Below are positions 32,869 to 38,863 of a stretch of 38,863 nucleotides of DNA, in pieces. Both the position numbers and the translations under genes were made by a program. Under the pieces are notes generated by a model, which saw only the letters and a program-made list of their open reading frames with translations, was not told where the DNA came from and did no database searches. The DNA lies in NCBI GenBank assembly GCA_964627505.1, contig CAZVKB010000013.1, forward strand, positions 1-38,863, in the 5' to 3' direction. Numbering within the stretch: position 1 is the first letter of the stretch; each line of letters begins with the position of its first letter. Source of the DNA: JACJWR01 sp964627505 (lineage in GTDB: Bacteria; Actinomycetota; Actinomycetes; S36-B12; UBA10799).

Positions 32869-34245
32869 TCAGACCCGAGCCAAATCCACGAACCGGCTGT
32901 AGTGACCTTGGAAAGCGACCGGGATGGTGCTGGTGGGGCCGTTGCGGTGCTTGGCCACGATGAAGTCCGCCTCACCGGCCCGCGGTGACTCCGGCTCGTA
33001 GGAGTCCTCCCGGTGCAACAGCAACACGATGTCGGCATCTTGCTCGATCGACCCGGATTCCCGCAGGTCCGAAATCATCGGTCGTTTGTCTTGTCGTTGC
33101 TCGGGTCCACGGTTGAGTTGGCTGATCGCGACCACGGGTACGTCCAACTCTTTAGCGAGCAGTTTCATGGAACGGCTGAACTCGCTGACCTCCTGCTGGC
33201 GACTCTCCACTTTGCGCCCGCTGGTCATCAACTGCATGTAGTCGATGACCACCAACCGCAACTCATTACGTTGTTTGAGTCGCCGACATTTGGAACGAAT
33301 CTCCATCATGGTGAGGTTCGGCGAATCGTCAATGAACAGCGGCGCATCGGACACCCGACCCATGTGCTTGGCCAGCTTGTTCCAGTCGGTTTCGGACATC
33401 TGCCCAGAACGCATGTGGTGCAGCGGAACCATTGACTCGGCGCTGAGCAAGCGCATCACGATCTCGTTGCGCGCCATTTCCAGCGAAAAGATGGCACTGG
33501 TGAGGCCGTGCCGGATACTGGCGCTGCGAGCAAAATCCAAGCCCAACGTGGACTTGCCCATGGCCGGCCGAGCTGCCACCACCACCATTTGACCCGGGTG
33601 CAAACCGTTGGTCAGCGAATCGAGATCGGTGAATCCTGTGGGTACCCCAACCAGCTCACCACCCCGACTGGCGATCGCCTCAATTTCGTCGAGAGTGGGG
33701 CGCATGACATCGCCCAGCACCACATAATCCTCAGCAGTGTTCTGCGATGTGACGTCGTACACCTCTGCTTGCGCGCGGTTCACAATGGCGTCGAGGTCAC
33801 CTTGGGCCGAATAACCGAGTTGTGCGATCCTCGTGCCAGCTTCCACCAGGCGGCGCAAAACCGCCTTCTCCCGCACGATATCCGCGTAGTAGCCCGCATT
33901 TGCAGCGGTCGGCACGCTGGCCACCAGCGTGTGCAGATAGGGCGCCCCACCGACTCGCCCGATCTCCCCGGCCCGGGTGAGCGCGGCCGCGACTGTCACG
34001 GCATCCGCAGGCTCACTGCGGACGTAGAGGTCCATGATGGCCTCGAACACCAATTGATGAGACGGCTGATAGAAGTCGATGTACCGCACCCGCTCGACGA
34101 CATCAGCAATGGCGTCCTTGCTGAGCATCATGCCGCCGAGCACCGATTGCTCGGCCAACACATCGTGCGGCGGAACCCGGTCGAGCGCAACCCCAGACAT
34201 CTGAGCCGAACCGGGCATCGAACTGGACACATCGATAACAGTCAT
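32869..34245 (-). CDS. dnaB: Replicative DNA helicase
   Basis: The 458-residue DnaB has an N-terminal primase-interaction domain (about 25-130), a linker, and a RecA-like C-terminal motor. The P-loop is ARPAMGKST with K231, where most homologues have RPGMGK. The RMLSAE-like, IDYMQLM (Walker B), QLNRGPEQR and DLRESGSIEQDAD motifs follow. There is no intein, which is worth noting because actinobacterial dnaB genes often carry one. The ATG at 34245 was chosen because GGGAGGTG lies just upstream; the longer frame starts with GTG at 34260 inside that site. It follows the rpsF-ssb-rpsR-rplI genes but is separated by 420 bp with a terminator-like hairpin and DnaA-box-like sites. Confidence 0.95.
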   Translation of the reverse strand: MTVIDVSSSMPGSAQMSGVALDRVPPHDVLAEQSVLGGMMLSKDAIADVVERVRYIDFYQPSHQLVFEAIMDLYVRSEPADAVTVAAALTRAGEIGRVGGAPYLHTLVASVPTAANAGYYADIVREKAVLRRLVEAGTRIAQLGYSAQGDLDAIVNRAQAEVYDVTSQNTAEDYVVLGDVMRPTLDEIEAIASRGGELVGVPTGFTDLDSLTNGLHPGQMVVVAARPAMGKSTLGLDFARSASIRHGLTSAIFSLEMARNEIVMRLLSAESMVPLHHMRSGQMSETDWNKLAKHMGRVSDAPLFIDDSPNLTMMEIRSKCRRLKQRNELRLVVIDYMQLMTSGRKVESRQQEVSEFSRSMKLLAKELDVPVVAISQLNRGPEQRQDKRPMISDLRESGSIEQDADIVLLLHREDSYEPESPRAGEADFIVAKHRNGPTSTIPVAFQGHYSRFVDLARV

Positions 34246-34249
34246 GAGC

Positions 34250-34257
34250 ACCTCCCT
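34250..34257 (-). promoter_or_regulatory. Ribosome binding site deciding the dnaB start
   Basis: The minus strand reads GGGAGGTG, 4 nt from the ATG at 34245. This argues against the GTG at 34260. Confidence 0.6.
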
Positions 34258-34348
34258 CACCGGATGATCCGGGCTAGTACCTGTCTAGTGCAGGGATCCG
34301 ACACAATGACCAGAACACCCCGCTCGTCTCACAATGCGAGACGTCGCC

Positions 34349-34357
34349 TGTGGATAA
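34349..34357 (-). promoter_or_regulatory. Perfect DnaA box
   Basis: The plus strand reads TGTGGATAA, so the minus strand carries the consensus TTATCCACA. A second copy-like 9-mer, TGTGGACAT (34361-34369), starts 12 bp further on in the same orientation. Confidence 0.55.
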
Positions 34358-34414
34358 CTTTGTGGACATCCTCGGTGGAAATCCCCGATTGGGTCGTGAA
34401 TTCGGTGGACTACC

Positions 34415-34437
34415 TGTGTATAACCTGTTCATCCACA
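34415..34437. promoter_or_regulatory. Pair of inverted DnaA-box-like sites
   Basis: TGTGTATAA (34415-34423; TTATACACA on the minus strand) and TCATCCACA (34429-34437, plus strand) each differ from TTATCCACA by one base. TTATCCCCA at 34525-34533 is a further one-mismatch site. Confidence 0.45.
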
Positions 34438-34598
34438 CCTGTCACCATCTCAGCAAATCCACTCTGACCTGGGAAAACACAATCCACCAGCGGTGGACGA
34501 ACAGTTGCGCTCGGGCGCGTCGGGTTATCCCCAAAGAATCCCTTACACAATGTTTCCAAAGTGCAACACGACCGCAGTTGCGCTATCGAAAACGCAAG

Positions 34599-34621
34599 CA
34601 GGGGCCGCATCGATGCCCCTG
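34599..34621 (-). terminator. Candidate terminator after rplI
   Basis: CAGGGGC (34599-34605) pairs with GCCCCTG (34615-34621). On the minus strand it is followed by CTTGCGTTTTC, a loose U-run. It lies 44 nt after the rplI stop. Confidence 0.5.
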
Positions 34622-34664
34622 GCACCGACGCAGCCCCTGGCGCGCAATAGCGCGGCGAGCCGTG

Positions 34665-35114
34665 CTACTCGGCTGCGACCACGTTCACCTGCACCGCAGC
34701 GGCAACTCCGGGCAGCAAGCGCACTGAGGCGGTCACCACACCCGTGCTCTTGATGTGTCCGGGAAGTTCAATCGCGGTGCGTTCCAGCAGCGGACCACCG
34801 GCAGCGCGGATAGCGTCGGCCACCTCTTTCACCGAGATCGATCCGAACAGGTGACCGCCGTCGTGAGCGCGGGCGGACACTGTCACGTCGAGGGCCTCGA
34901 GTTCGGCCTTCACCTCATTGGCGTGATCCAGGTTGCGAATTTCGCGGGCCCCACGCGCCCGGCGCATCGACTCCACCTGCTTTTCGGCGCCTTTGGACCA
35001 GTTCATCGCCAGGCCCCGCGGCACGAGATAGTTGCGGCCGTAACCGTCTTTCACCTCGACGACGTCCCCGGAAATGCCCAGGCCAGCAACTTCTTGAGTC
35101 AGAATAAGTTTCAC
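34665..35114 (-). CDS. rplI: 50S ribosomal protein L9
   Basis: The 149-residue L9 has its normal length and the typical N-terminal domain (MKLILTQEVAGLGISGDVVEVKDGYGRNYL; 23S rRNA binding), a long central helix (about 40-75) and a C-terminal domain. The start is GTG at 35114 with GAGGAA 9 nt upstream. It is the last gene of the rpsF-ssb-rpsR-rplI operon. Confidence 0.97.
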   Translation of the reverse strand: MKLILTQEVAGLGISGDVVEVKDGYGRNYLVPRGLAMNWSKGAEKQVESMRRARGAREIRNLDHANEVKAELEALDVTVSARAHDGGHLFGSISVKEVADAIRAAGGPLLERTAIELPGHIKSTGVVTASVRLLPGVAAAVQVNVVAAE

Positions 35115-35135
35115 GACTAGTTCCTCTTCCTGTCC

Positions 35136-35390
35136 TCAGCGACCGGTGCTGGTGTAGGGCAGCAGCGCCAGTTCCCGGGCATTCTTGACCGCCATGGCAA
35201 TGTCCCGCTGGTGCTGGGTGCAGTTGCCGGTGACCCGACGGGCACGAATCTTGCCGCGGTCGGAGATGAACTTGCGAAGTAAGTTCACGTCCTTGTAGTC
35301 GATGTGCTCCACCTTGTCTTTGCAGAACGGGCAGGGCTTCTTCTTGATTTTGGTCAACGCCGGTGCTGGCGTGCGAGATGACTTGCTCAT
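35136..35390 (-). CDS. rpsR: 30S ribosomal protein S18, zinc-binding type
   Basis: This is an 84-residue S18 from ATG 35390; an upstream start at 35429 would add 13 residues not found in the family. CPFC at the N-terminal side and NCTQHQR further on give the Cys/Cys/Cys/His set of the zinc-binding (C+) S18 form. Actinobacteria often keep a second, zinc-free S18 elsewhere under zinc-uptake control; none lies in this window. S18 binds S6, encoded in the same operon. Confidence 0.95.
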   Translation of the reverse strand: MSKSSRTPAPALTKIKKKPCPFCKDKVEHIDYKDVNLLRKFISDRGKIRARRVTGNCTQHQRDIAMAVKNARELALLPYTSTGR

Positions 35391-35468
35391 AAATGGTCCA
35401 CTTCGTCGAAAATTAGCGGTCGTCGTCAATTGATCGGAAACGCGGCGCCAGTAACGCGCCGACAGGGG

Positions 35469-35969
35469 TTAGAACGGCGGTTGGTCGCCGCCACCACCCC
35501 AAGCGTCACCAGCGGCAGGCTGGGAGGCCCACGGGTCGGCTGGCGGAGTGGCCGCTGGAGCGTTGAAACCACCGCCGCTTCCGCCGCCTCCGTAGCCACC
35601 GTCCCGAGCGATGCGGGCTACTTTGGCTGTGGCATTGCGCAAGGAAGGACCAACTTCGTCCACCTCAATCTCCACCACGGTCCGACGCTCGCCGGACTGG
35701 GTCTCGTAGCTGCGCTGCTTGAGCCGTCCGGTGACAATCACCCGCGTCCCCTTGGTCAGCGACTCGGCCACGTTTTCGGCATATTGCCGCCACACGCTGC
35801 ACGACAGAAACAGCGAATCGCCGTCCTTCCACTCCCCAGATGCCTTATCAAACATCCGCGGAGTCGAAGCGATCCGGAAGTTCGCCACTGCCACACCGCT
35901 GGCCGTGAACCGCAACTCGGGGTCGTCCACGAGGTTGCCGATCACAGTAATGTTGGTCTCACCAGCCAT
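35469..35969 (-). CDS. ssb: Single-stranded DNA-binding protein
   Basis: The 166-residue SSB has an OB fold (about 1-115; GETNITVIGNLVDDPELRFT start) and a Gly-rich flexible linker. The C-terminal tip WGGGGDQPPF should bind replication and repair partners. The tip has only one acidic residue, fewer than the DDDIPF type of E. coli. The ATG at 35969 follows AAGGAGG with 8 nt spacing. It lies between rpsF and rpsR, as is usual. Confidence 0.96.
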   Translation of the reverse strand: MAGETNITVIGNLVDDPELRFTASGVAVANFRIASTPRMFDKASGEWKDGDSLFLSCSVWRQYAENVAESLTKGTRVIVTGRLKQRSYETQSGERRTVVEIEVDEVGPSLRNATAKVARIARDGGYGGGGSGGGFNAPAATPPADPWASQPAAGDAWGGGGDQPPF

Positions 35970-35983
35970 CGTCTGCCTCCTTC

Positions 35984-36271
35984 TCAGGCCTCCTTGCGGA
36001 GGACCTTCGTGCGCATGACGGATTCGTTGAGGTTGAGTTGCCGGTCGAGTTCGGTCACCGCAGCCGGATTGGCCGAGATCGAGATAAAGGCGTAGATGCC
36101 TTCGGACTTGCGGTTGATGTCATACGCCAAGCGCCGCCGACCCCAAATGTCGACGGCGTCCACTGTGCCGCCGTCGGCGGTGATGACGTTGAGGAAAGTG
36201 TCCAAGCTGGGGGCGACTGTCCGCTCCTCCAACTCGGGGTCGAGGATTACCGCGATTTCATAAGGGCGCAC
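35984..36271 (-). CDS. rpsF: 30S ribosomal protein S6
   Basis: The 95-residue S6 starts at GTG 36271 (MRPYEIAVILDPELEERT), the family's usual start. The open frame reaches 36304 but its extra 11 residues would include the ribosome binding site GAAGGAGG (36282-36289). It is the first gene of the rpsF-ssb-rpsR-rplI operon. Its leader contains two hairpins. Confidence 0.96.
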   Translation of the reverse strand: MRPYEIAVILDPELEERTVAPSLDTFLNVITADGGTVDAVDIWGRRRLAYDINRKSEGIYAFISISANPAAVTELDRQLNLNESVMRTKVLRKEA

Positions 36272-36281
36272 GTGAAGACCG

Positions 36282-36289
36282 CCTCCTTC
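36282..36289 (-). promoter_or_regulatory. Ribosome binding site deciding the rpsF start
   Basis: The minus strand reads GAAGGAGG, 10 nt before the GTG at 36271. This excludes the upstream in-frame ATG at 36304. Confidence 0.7.
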
Positions 36290-36300
36290 GGGCTCAGCGG

Positions 36301-36356
36301 CCACGGACGGTCCGTGGCAGGAGGTCTGATGTGCTGCCCGCAGGTGCGTGACCTGC
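36301..36356 (-). promoter_or_regulatory. rpsF leader with two hairpins
   Basis: Two inverted repeats lie between a TAGGAT -10-like hexamer (36371-36376, minus strand) and the rpsF Shine-Dalgarno sequence: GCAGGT/ACCTGC (36340-36356) and CCACGGAC/GTCCGTGG (36301-36317). rpsF leaders in many bacteria bind the S6:S18 complex for autoregulation (established). I could not confirm the CCG-bulge signature of that motif here. Confidence 0.4.
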
Positions 36357-36431
36357 GAACATGCCCGCCCATCCTAGCGGCAGCCATCAGTCGCAGACCG
36401 ATCGGGGGAAATCAGCTGTGGAAACGCGCGC

Positions 36432-36437
36432 TAGGCT
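36432..36437 (+). promoter_or_regulatory. Candidate -10 hexamer of the endonuclease IV gene
   Basis: TAGGCT ends 6 nt before the ATG at 36444, consistent with a leaderless message. Confidence 0.45.
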
Positions 36438-36443
36438 CATCGG

Positions 36444-37241
36444 ATGACCTTGCTTGGAGCACATGTCGATCAGCTGGACCCCATCGCCGGCGCCCAAGCG
36501 ATCGGTGCCGACGTCGTGCAAATCACCCTCGGTGATCCACAAAGTTGGGCCGCCCCCAGTGTGGCCTATCCGGGGGGAGCAGCGGCCTTGCGTGCAGCGC
36601 TCGAGGCAGCTGGAGTGGCCGTCTATGTGCACGCCCCATATGTGATCAATGTGGCCTCACCCAACAATCGGATTCGGGTGCCAGGTCGACGCCTGCTGAA
36701 CCAGACGGTCCGCTTAGCCGGCGAAATCGGCGCCCGCGGAGTGGTTGTGCACGGCGGTCATGTCACCGCCGGCACACCGGCTGAGACCGGATACGCCAAC
36801 TGGGCCAAAGCGGTGGCCGATCTCGATGAGTCCTGCCCGGTACTGATCGAGAACACCGCTGGCGGGAAACATGCAATGGCCCGAACCCCTGCGGCATTGG
36901 CCAACTTGTGGAACGCGGTGGGCGCCTCTGGCGTGGGCTTCTGCTTCGACACCTGTCATGCCTGGGCTGGTGGGATGACCATGCCGGAGGCGGTCACCAT
37001 CGTGCGCGAGATCACTGGTCGGATCGACTTGGTGCACGCGAACGACTCCCGCGGCGGGCTGGATTCCGGCGTCGACCGACACGCCACATTCGGCACCGGG
37101 ACTATCGACCTCGACGCTTTGCTCGACGTGATTGCGCTCGCCGACGCGCCCGCGGTCATTTGCGAAACGCCGCCGCAGAATGTTGCCGCCGACATCACAC
37201 TCATTCGCAACCGACTCGGTCAGCGGGAAACTCCCAGGTAG
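36444..37241 (+). CDS. nfo: Endonuclease IV (AP endonuclease)
   Basis: The 265-residue TIM-barrel enzyme cleaves DNA 5' of abasic sites. All nine metal ligands of the three-zinc site can be placed: H63 (YVHAPY), H103 (VVHGGH), E136 (IENTAGG), D169 and H172 (FDTCHAW), H198 (VHANDS), D211 and H213 (DRHATFGTG), and E241 (CETPP). The ATG at 36444 starts MTLLGAHV, as in homologues. It is divergent from rpsF. Its TAG stop forms the first half of the next gene's TAGGGT hexamer. Confidence 0.93.
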   Translation: MTLLGAHVDQLDPIAGAQAIGADVVQITLGDPQSWAAPSVAYPGGAAALRAALEAAGVAVYVHAPYVINVASPNNRIRVPGRRLLNQTVRLAGEIGARGVVVHGGHVTAGTPAETGYANWAKAVADLDESCPVLIENTAGGKHAMARTPAALANLWNAVGASGVGFCFDTCHAWAGGMTMPEAVTIVREITGRIDLVHANDSRGGLDSGVDRHATFGTGTIDLDALLDVIALADAPAVICETPPQNVAADITLIRNRLGQRETPR

Positions 37242-37244
37242 GGT
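37239..37244 (+). promoter_or_regulatory. Candidate -10 hexamer overlapping the nfo stop codon
   Basis: TAGGGT begins with the nfo TAG stop and ends 6 nt before the GTG at 37251, suggesting an internal leaderless promoter. Confidence 0.45.
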
Positions 37245-37250
37245 AGTCCG

Positions 37251-38384
37251 GTGACCCTGACTGTCCGTGAGATCTCCGCCCAGGAGCACCTCGCCTACCT
37301 CAATACCCGGGAATCGGTGTCATTTCTGCAGATTCCCGCCTGGGGAAAGGTGAAATCCGAGTGGGGTCACTTCTCCATCGGATGGTTCACTGAGGATGGC
37401 CAGCAAGTTGGTGCCGGCCTCGTGCTGACTCGCCAGGTGCCGCGGATCAGGCGCTATCTGGCCTATCTTCCGGAGGGCCCGGACCTGGACTGGCGCGGTG
37501 AGCGCACCCCCGACACCATCGCGGAATGGCTTGACCCGATGCTCGCGGTGCTCAAACGCAAAGGTGCCTTCGCCGTCAAGATGGGTCCACAGGTGGCGGT
37601 GCGTTCGTGGCAGGCACAGACCATCAAGAGCGCGATCAGCTCGGGAAGCGCCAAGCGGCTGCGCGACATCCCACCCGATTGGGAGGACTCCGGCGCAGTG
37701 GCGATCGCCGACTCGCTACGAGCCCACGGGTGGCGGCAAGACACCACCGAGAGCACCGGCTTCGGCGACATCCAGCCCCGCTACGTCTTCCAAGTCGGTT
37801 TGGCCGACAAGACCGAGGACGATGTGCTGCGCGGCTTCAATCAACTGTGGCGACGCAACATCAAGAAGGCCGAGAAGGCAGGTGTCACCGTGCGCCGGGG
37901 CACTCGCGCCGACCTCGCGGCTTTCCACCCGGTATATCAGGAGACAGCCGAGCGGGACGGATTCTTAGCGCGGCCGTTGAGTTACTTCCAAGGCATGTGG
38001 GATGCCCTGAACACCGAGCAGCCGGATCGAATGTCGGTGTATCTGGCCGAGCACGAAGGCCGGGTGTTGGCCGCCACCACGATGGTGCGTGTGGGCACTC
38101 ATGTGTGGTATTCCTACGGCGCCTCGAGCAACACCGGCCGGGAAGTGCGCCCGAGCAACGCCATCCAATGGCGGATGATCACGGATTCGCTAGCATCCGG
38201 CGCGCGCGTGTATGACCTGCGGGGAATCAGCGACACGATTGACCCCGATGACCCGCTGTTCGGCCTCATCCAGTTCAAACTCGGCACGGGCGGCTACGCC
38301 CTGGAGTACATCGGGGAGTGGGACTTCGCCTTGCGCCCGGTGTTGGCCTGGGCATTTGACCAGTACATGGCCCGGCGCAAATAG
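37251..38384 (+). CDS. FemABX-family peptidyltransferase (peptidoglycan bridge aminoacyl ligase)
   Basis: The 377-residue protein has two GNAT-like domains, as in FemA/FemX. Family features are SFLQIPAWGKVKSEWG near the N-terminus, RRNIKKAEKAGVTVRRG (about 202-218), the WYSYGASSN core of the second GNAT fold, and the C-terminal YDLRGISD...GLIQFKLGTGG. These enzymes add the first bridge residue to lipid II from aminoacyl-tRNA at the membrane's inner face. FemX next to an alanine racemase gene and near rpsF-dnaB is an arrangement I recall from Actinobacteria. The start is GTG at 37251. Confidence 0.88.
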   Translation: MTLTVREISAQEHLAYLNTRESVSFLQIPAWGKVKSEWGHFSIGWFTEDGQQVGAGLVLTRQVPRIRRYLAYLPEGPDLDWRGERTPDTIAEWLDPMLAVLKRKGAFAVKMGPQVAVRSWQAQTIKSAISSGSAKRLRDIPPDWEDSGAVAIADSLRAHGWRQDTTESTGFGDIQPRYVFQVGLADKTEDDVLRGFNQLWRRNIKKAEKAGVTVRRGTRADLAAFHPVYQETAERDGFLARPLSYFQGMWDALNTEQPDRMSVYLAEHEGRVLAATTMVRVGTHVWYSYGASSNTGREVRPSNAIQWRMITDSLASGARVYDLRGISDTIDPDDPLFGLIQFKLGTGGYALEYIGEWDFALRPVLAWAFDQYMARRK

Positions 38385-38438
38385 CATCAGCTGGACCCCT
38401 CGGCGTGCCGCGGCATACCGGCACGCGGCATTCGATCA

Positions 38439-38444
38439 TAAGGT
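38439..38444 (+). promoter_or_regulatory. Candidate -10 hexamer of the alanine racemase gene
   Basis: TAAGGT ends 6 nt before the GTG at 38451. The same stretch contains GGTGGGGG, so a leadered start is also possible. Confidence 0.35.
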
Positions 38445-38450
38445 GGGGGC

Positions 38451-38863
38451 GTGACATTCACCCTGCATGTTGATGCCGATCTGTGGCGAGCTAACGCCAC
38501 GTCGGTGCGGGATGCCATCAACACGGCGTTGGCCGAGGATGAAGGCACGCGCGGCCTGGTGCCTGTGATCAAGGGCAACGGCTACGGGCTGACCAAACCG
38601 CGACTGGCTCGCGAGGCGGCCACACTCGGGGTGGATGCGGTGGCCGTGGGCACCCCGTATGAGGTCCATGACGTGGCCCAGGAGTTCGACGGTGACATCT
38701 TGGTCTTGCAGCCCTGGGACCCGCGCGATCAGTTGGCCACCCGGGTGTGGGAAGACTTGCACGCTCGGCTGAGTATGCGCGTGATCCGCACTGTTGCCTC
38801 GACTGACGTCCTGCACCGCTTGGCCGCCGAAGCCACATCTCCGGTCTCAGTGGTGCTCGAAGG
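38451..38863 (+). CDS. Alanine racemase family PLP enzyme, truncated at the window edge
   Basis: An open frame of 137 codons runs from GTG 38451 off the right edge. It starts TFTLHVDADLWRAN and contains VPVIKGNGYGLTK, matching the PLP-lysine region of alanine racemase N-terminal TIM barrels (usual form VVKADAYGHG); the Schiff-base lysine would be residue 41. VAVGTPYEVHDV and VLQPWDP follow as expected. The KGNGYG variant suggests either a divergent alanine racemase or a relative acting on another amino acid. Context with FemABX favours supply of D-alanine for peptidoglycan. Confidence 0.82.
   Translation, partial: MTFTLHVDADLWRANATSVRDAINTALAEDEGTRGLVPVIKGNGYGLTKPRLAREAATLGVDAVAVGTPYEVHDVAQEFDGDILVLQPWDPRDQLATRVWEDLHARLSMRVIRTVASTDVLHRLAAEATSPVSVVLE

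Larger units (their letters stand above)
34246..34664. other. rplI-dnaB intergenic region with DnaA-box-like sites
   Basis: This 419-bp gene-free region contains the dnaB promoter, an inverted repeat CGTCTC-7 nt-GAGACG (34325-34343), several DnaA-box-like 9-mers between 34349 and 34533, and a terminator-like hairpin at 34599-34621. Plus-strand open frames here overlap rplI and look like noise. Confidence 0.55.

Noticed and set aside
34350..34727. A 125-codon plus-strand frame between dnaB and rplI
   Set aside because: It overlaps rplI on the opposite strand, has no Shine-Dalgarno sequence or domain, and crosses the DnaA-box and terminator region.
1..38863. CRISPR arrays, insertion sequences, tRNA or rRNA genes
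   Set aside because: Read through both strands by eye, I saw no regularly spaced repeats, transposase motifs, or tRNA/rRNA-like sequences. The only long run of identical symbols is the N gap.

Overview
The window is an actinomycetal chromosome segment of high G+C content. Markers for Actinomycetota are a mycothiol-dependent maleylpyruvate isomerase-family enzyme, a FadE5-type acyl-CoA dehydrogenase, a CopD-CtaG fusion, a DosR/DosS-like regulatory pair, a FemABX ligase beside an alanine racemase, and the rpsF-ssb-rpsR-rplI-dnaB cluster. A run of exactly 100 N (28354-28453) shows this is a scaffold joined across a gap. I cannot name the genus.

Layout. 34-2864: a polytopic GT-C-like membrane protein (minus) and a PAS-GGDEF diguanylate cyclase (plus). 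2909-10243 (plus): a copC gene, an ABC exporter, a P-loop-less HprK-like protein, a sulfotransferase-HprK kinase fusion, then a CopD-CtaG fusion. 10327-11721 (minus): a TPP riboswitch controlling a PnuC-family transporter and a NadR-like kinase, best read as thiamine uptake. 11986-15704 (plus): FadE5-like dehydrogenase, a nitrilase-family amidase and a DinB/MDMPI enzyme. 15768-24241: a NarL/DosR-like response regulator (plus) tail-to-tail with a minus-strand cydA-cydB-cydD-cydC-histidine kinase operon for cytochrome bd oxidase. 24351-28248 (minus): a HisC-like aminotransferase, a class-III aminotransferase and a flavin amine oxidase whose domain order is circularly permuted. 28454-32705: a gene fragment after the gap, a degenerate-KaiC/PEP-synthase-like protein, and gdhA (minus). 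32869-36271 (minus): dnaB, rplI, rpsR, ssb, rpsF. 36444-38863 (plus): endonuclease IV, a FemABX ligase and a truncated alanine racemase.

How the parts work together. The histidine kinase gene overlaps cydC by 4 nt, and two DosR-like boxes lie 22 bp apart upstream of cydA. This suggests that a DosRS-type redox/gas sensor controls the bd oxidase and that the kinase feeds back on its own operon. The copC/exporter/HprK/sulfotransferase/CopD-CtaG block is the best candidate for an undescribed system: two HprK-like proteins, one lacking its ATP site and one fused to a sulfotransferase, are encoded beside an exporter and embedded between copper/oxidase-assembly genes. Seven plus-strand genes start exactly 6 nt after a TANNNT hexamer. 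This points to widespread leaderless transcription and fixes several start codons.
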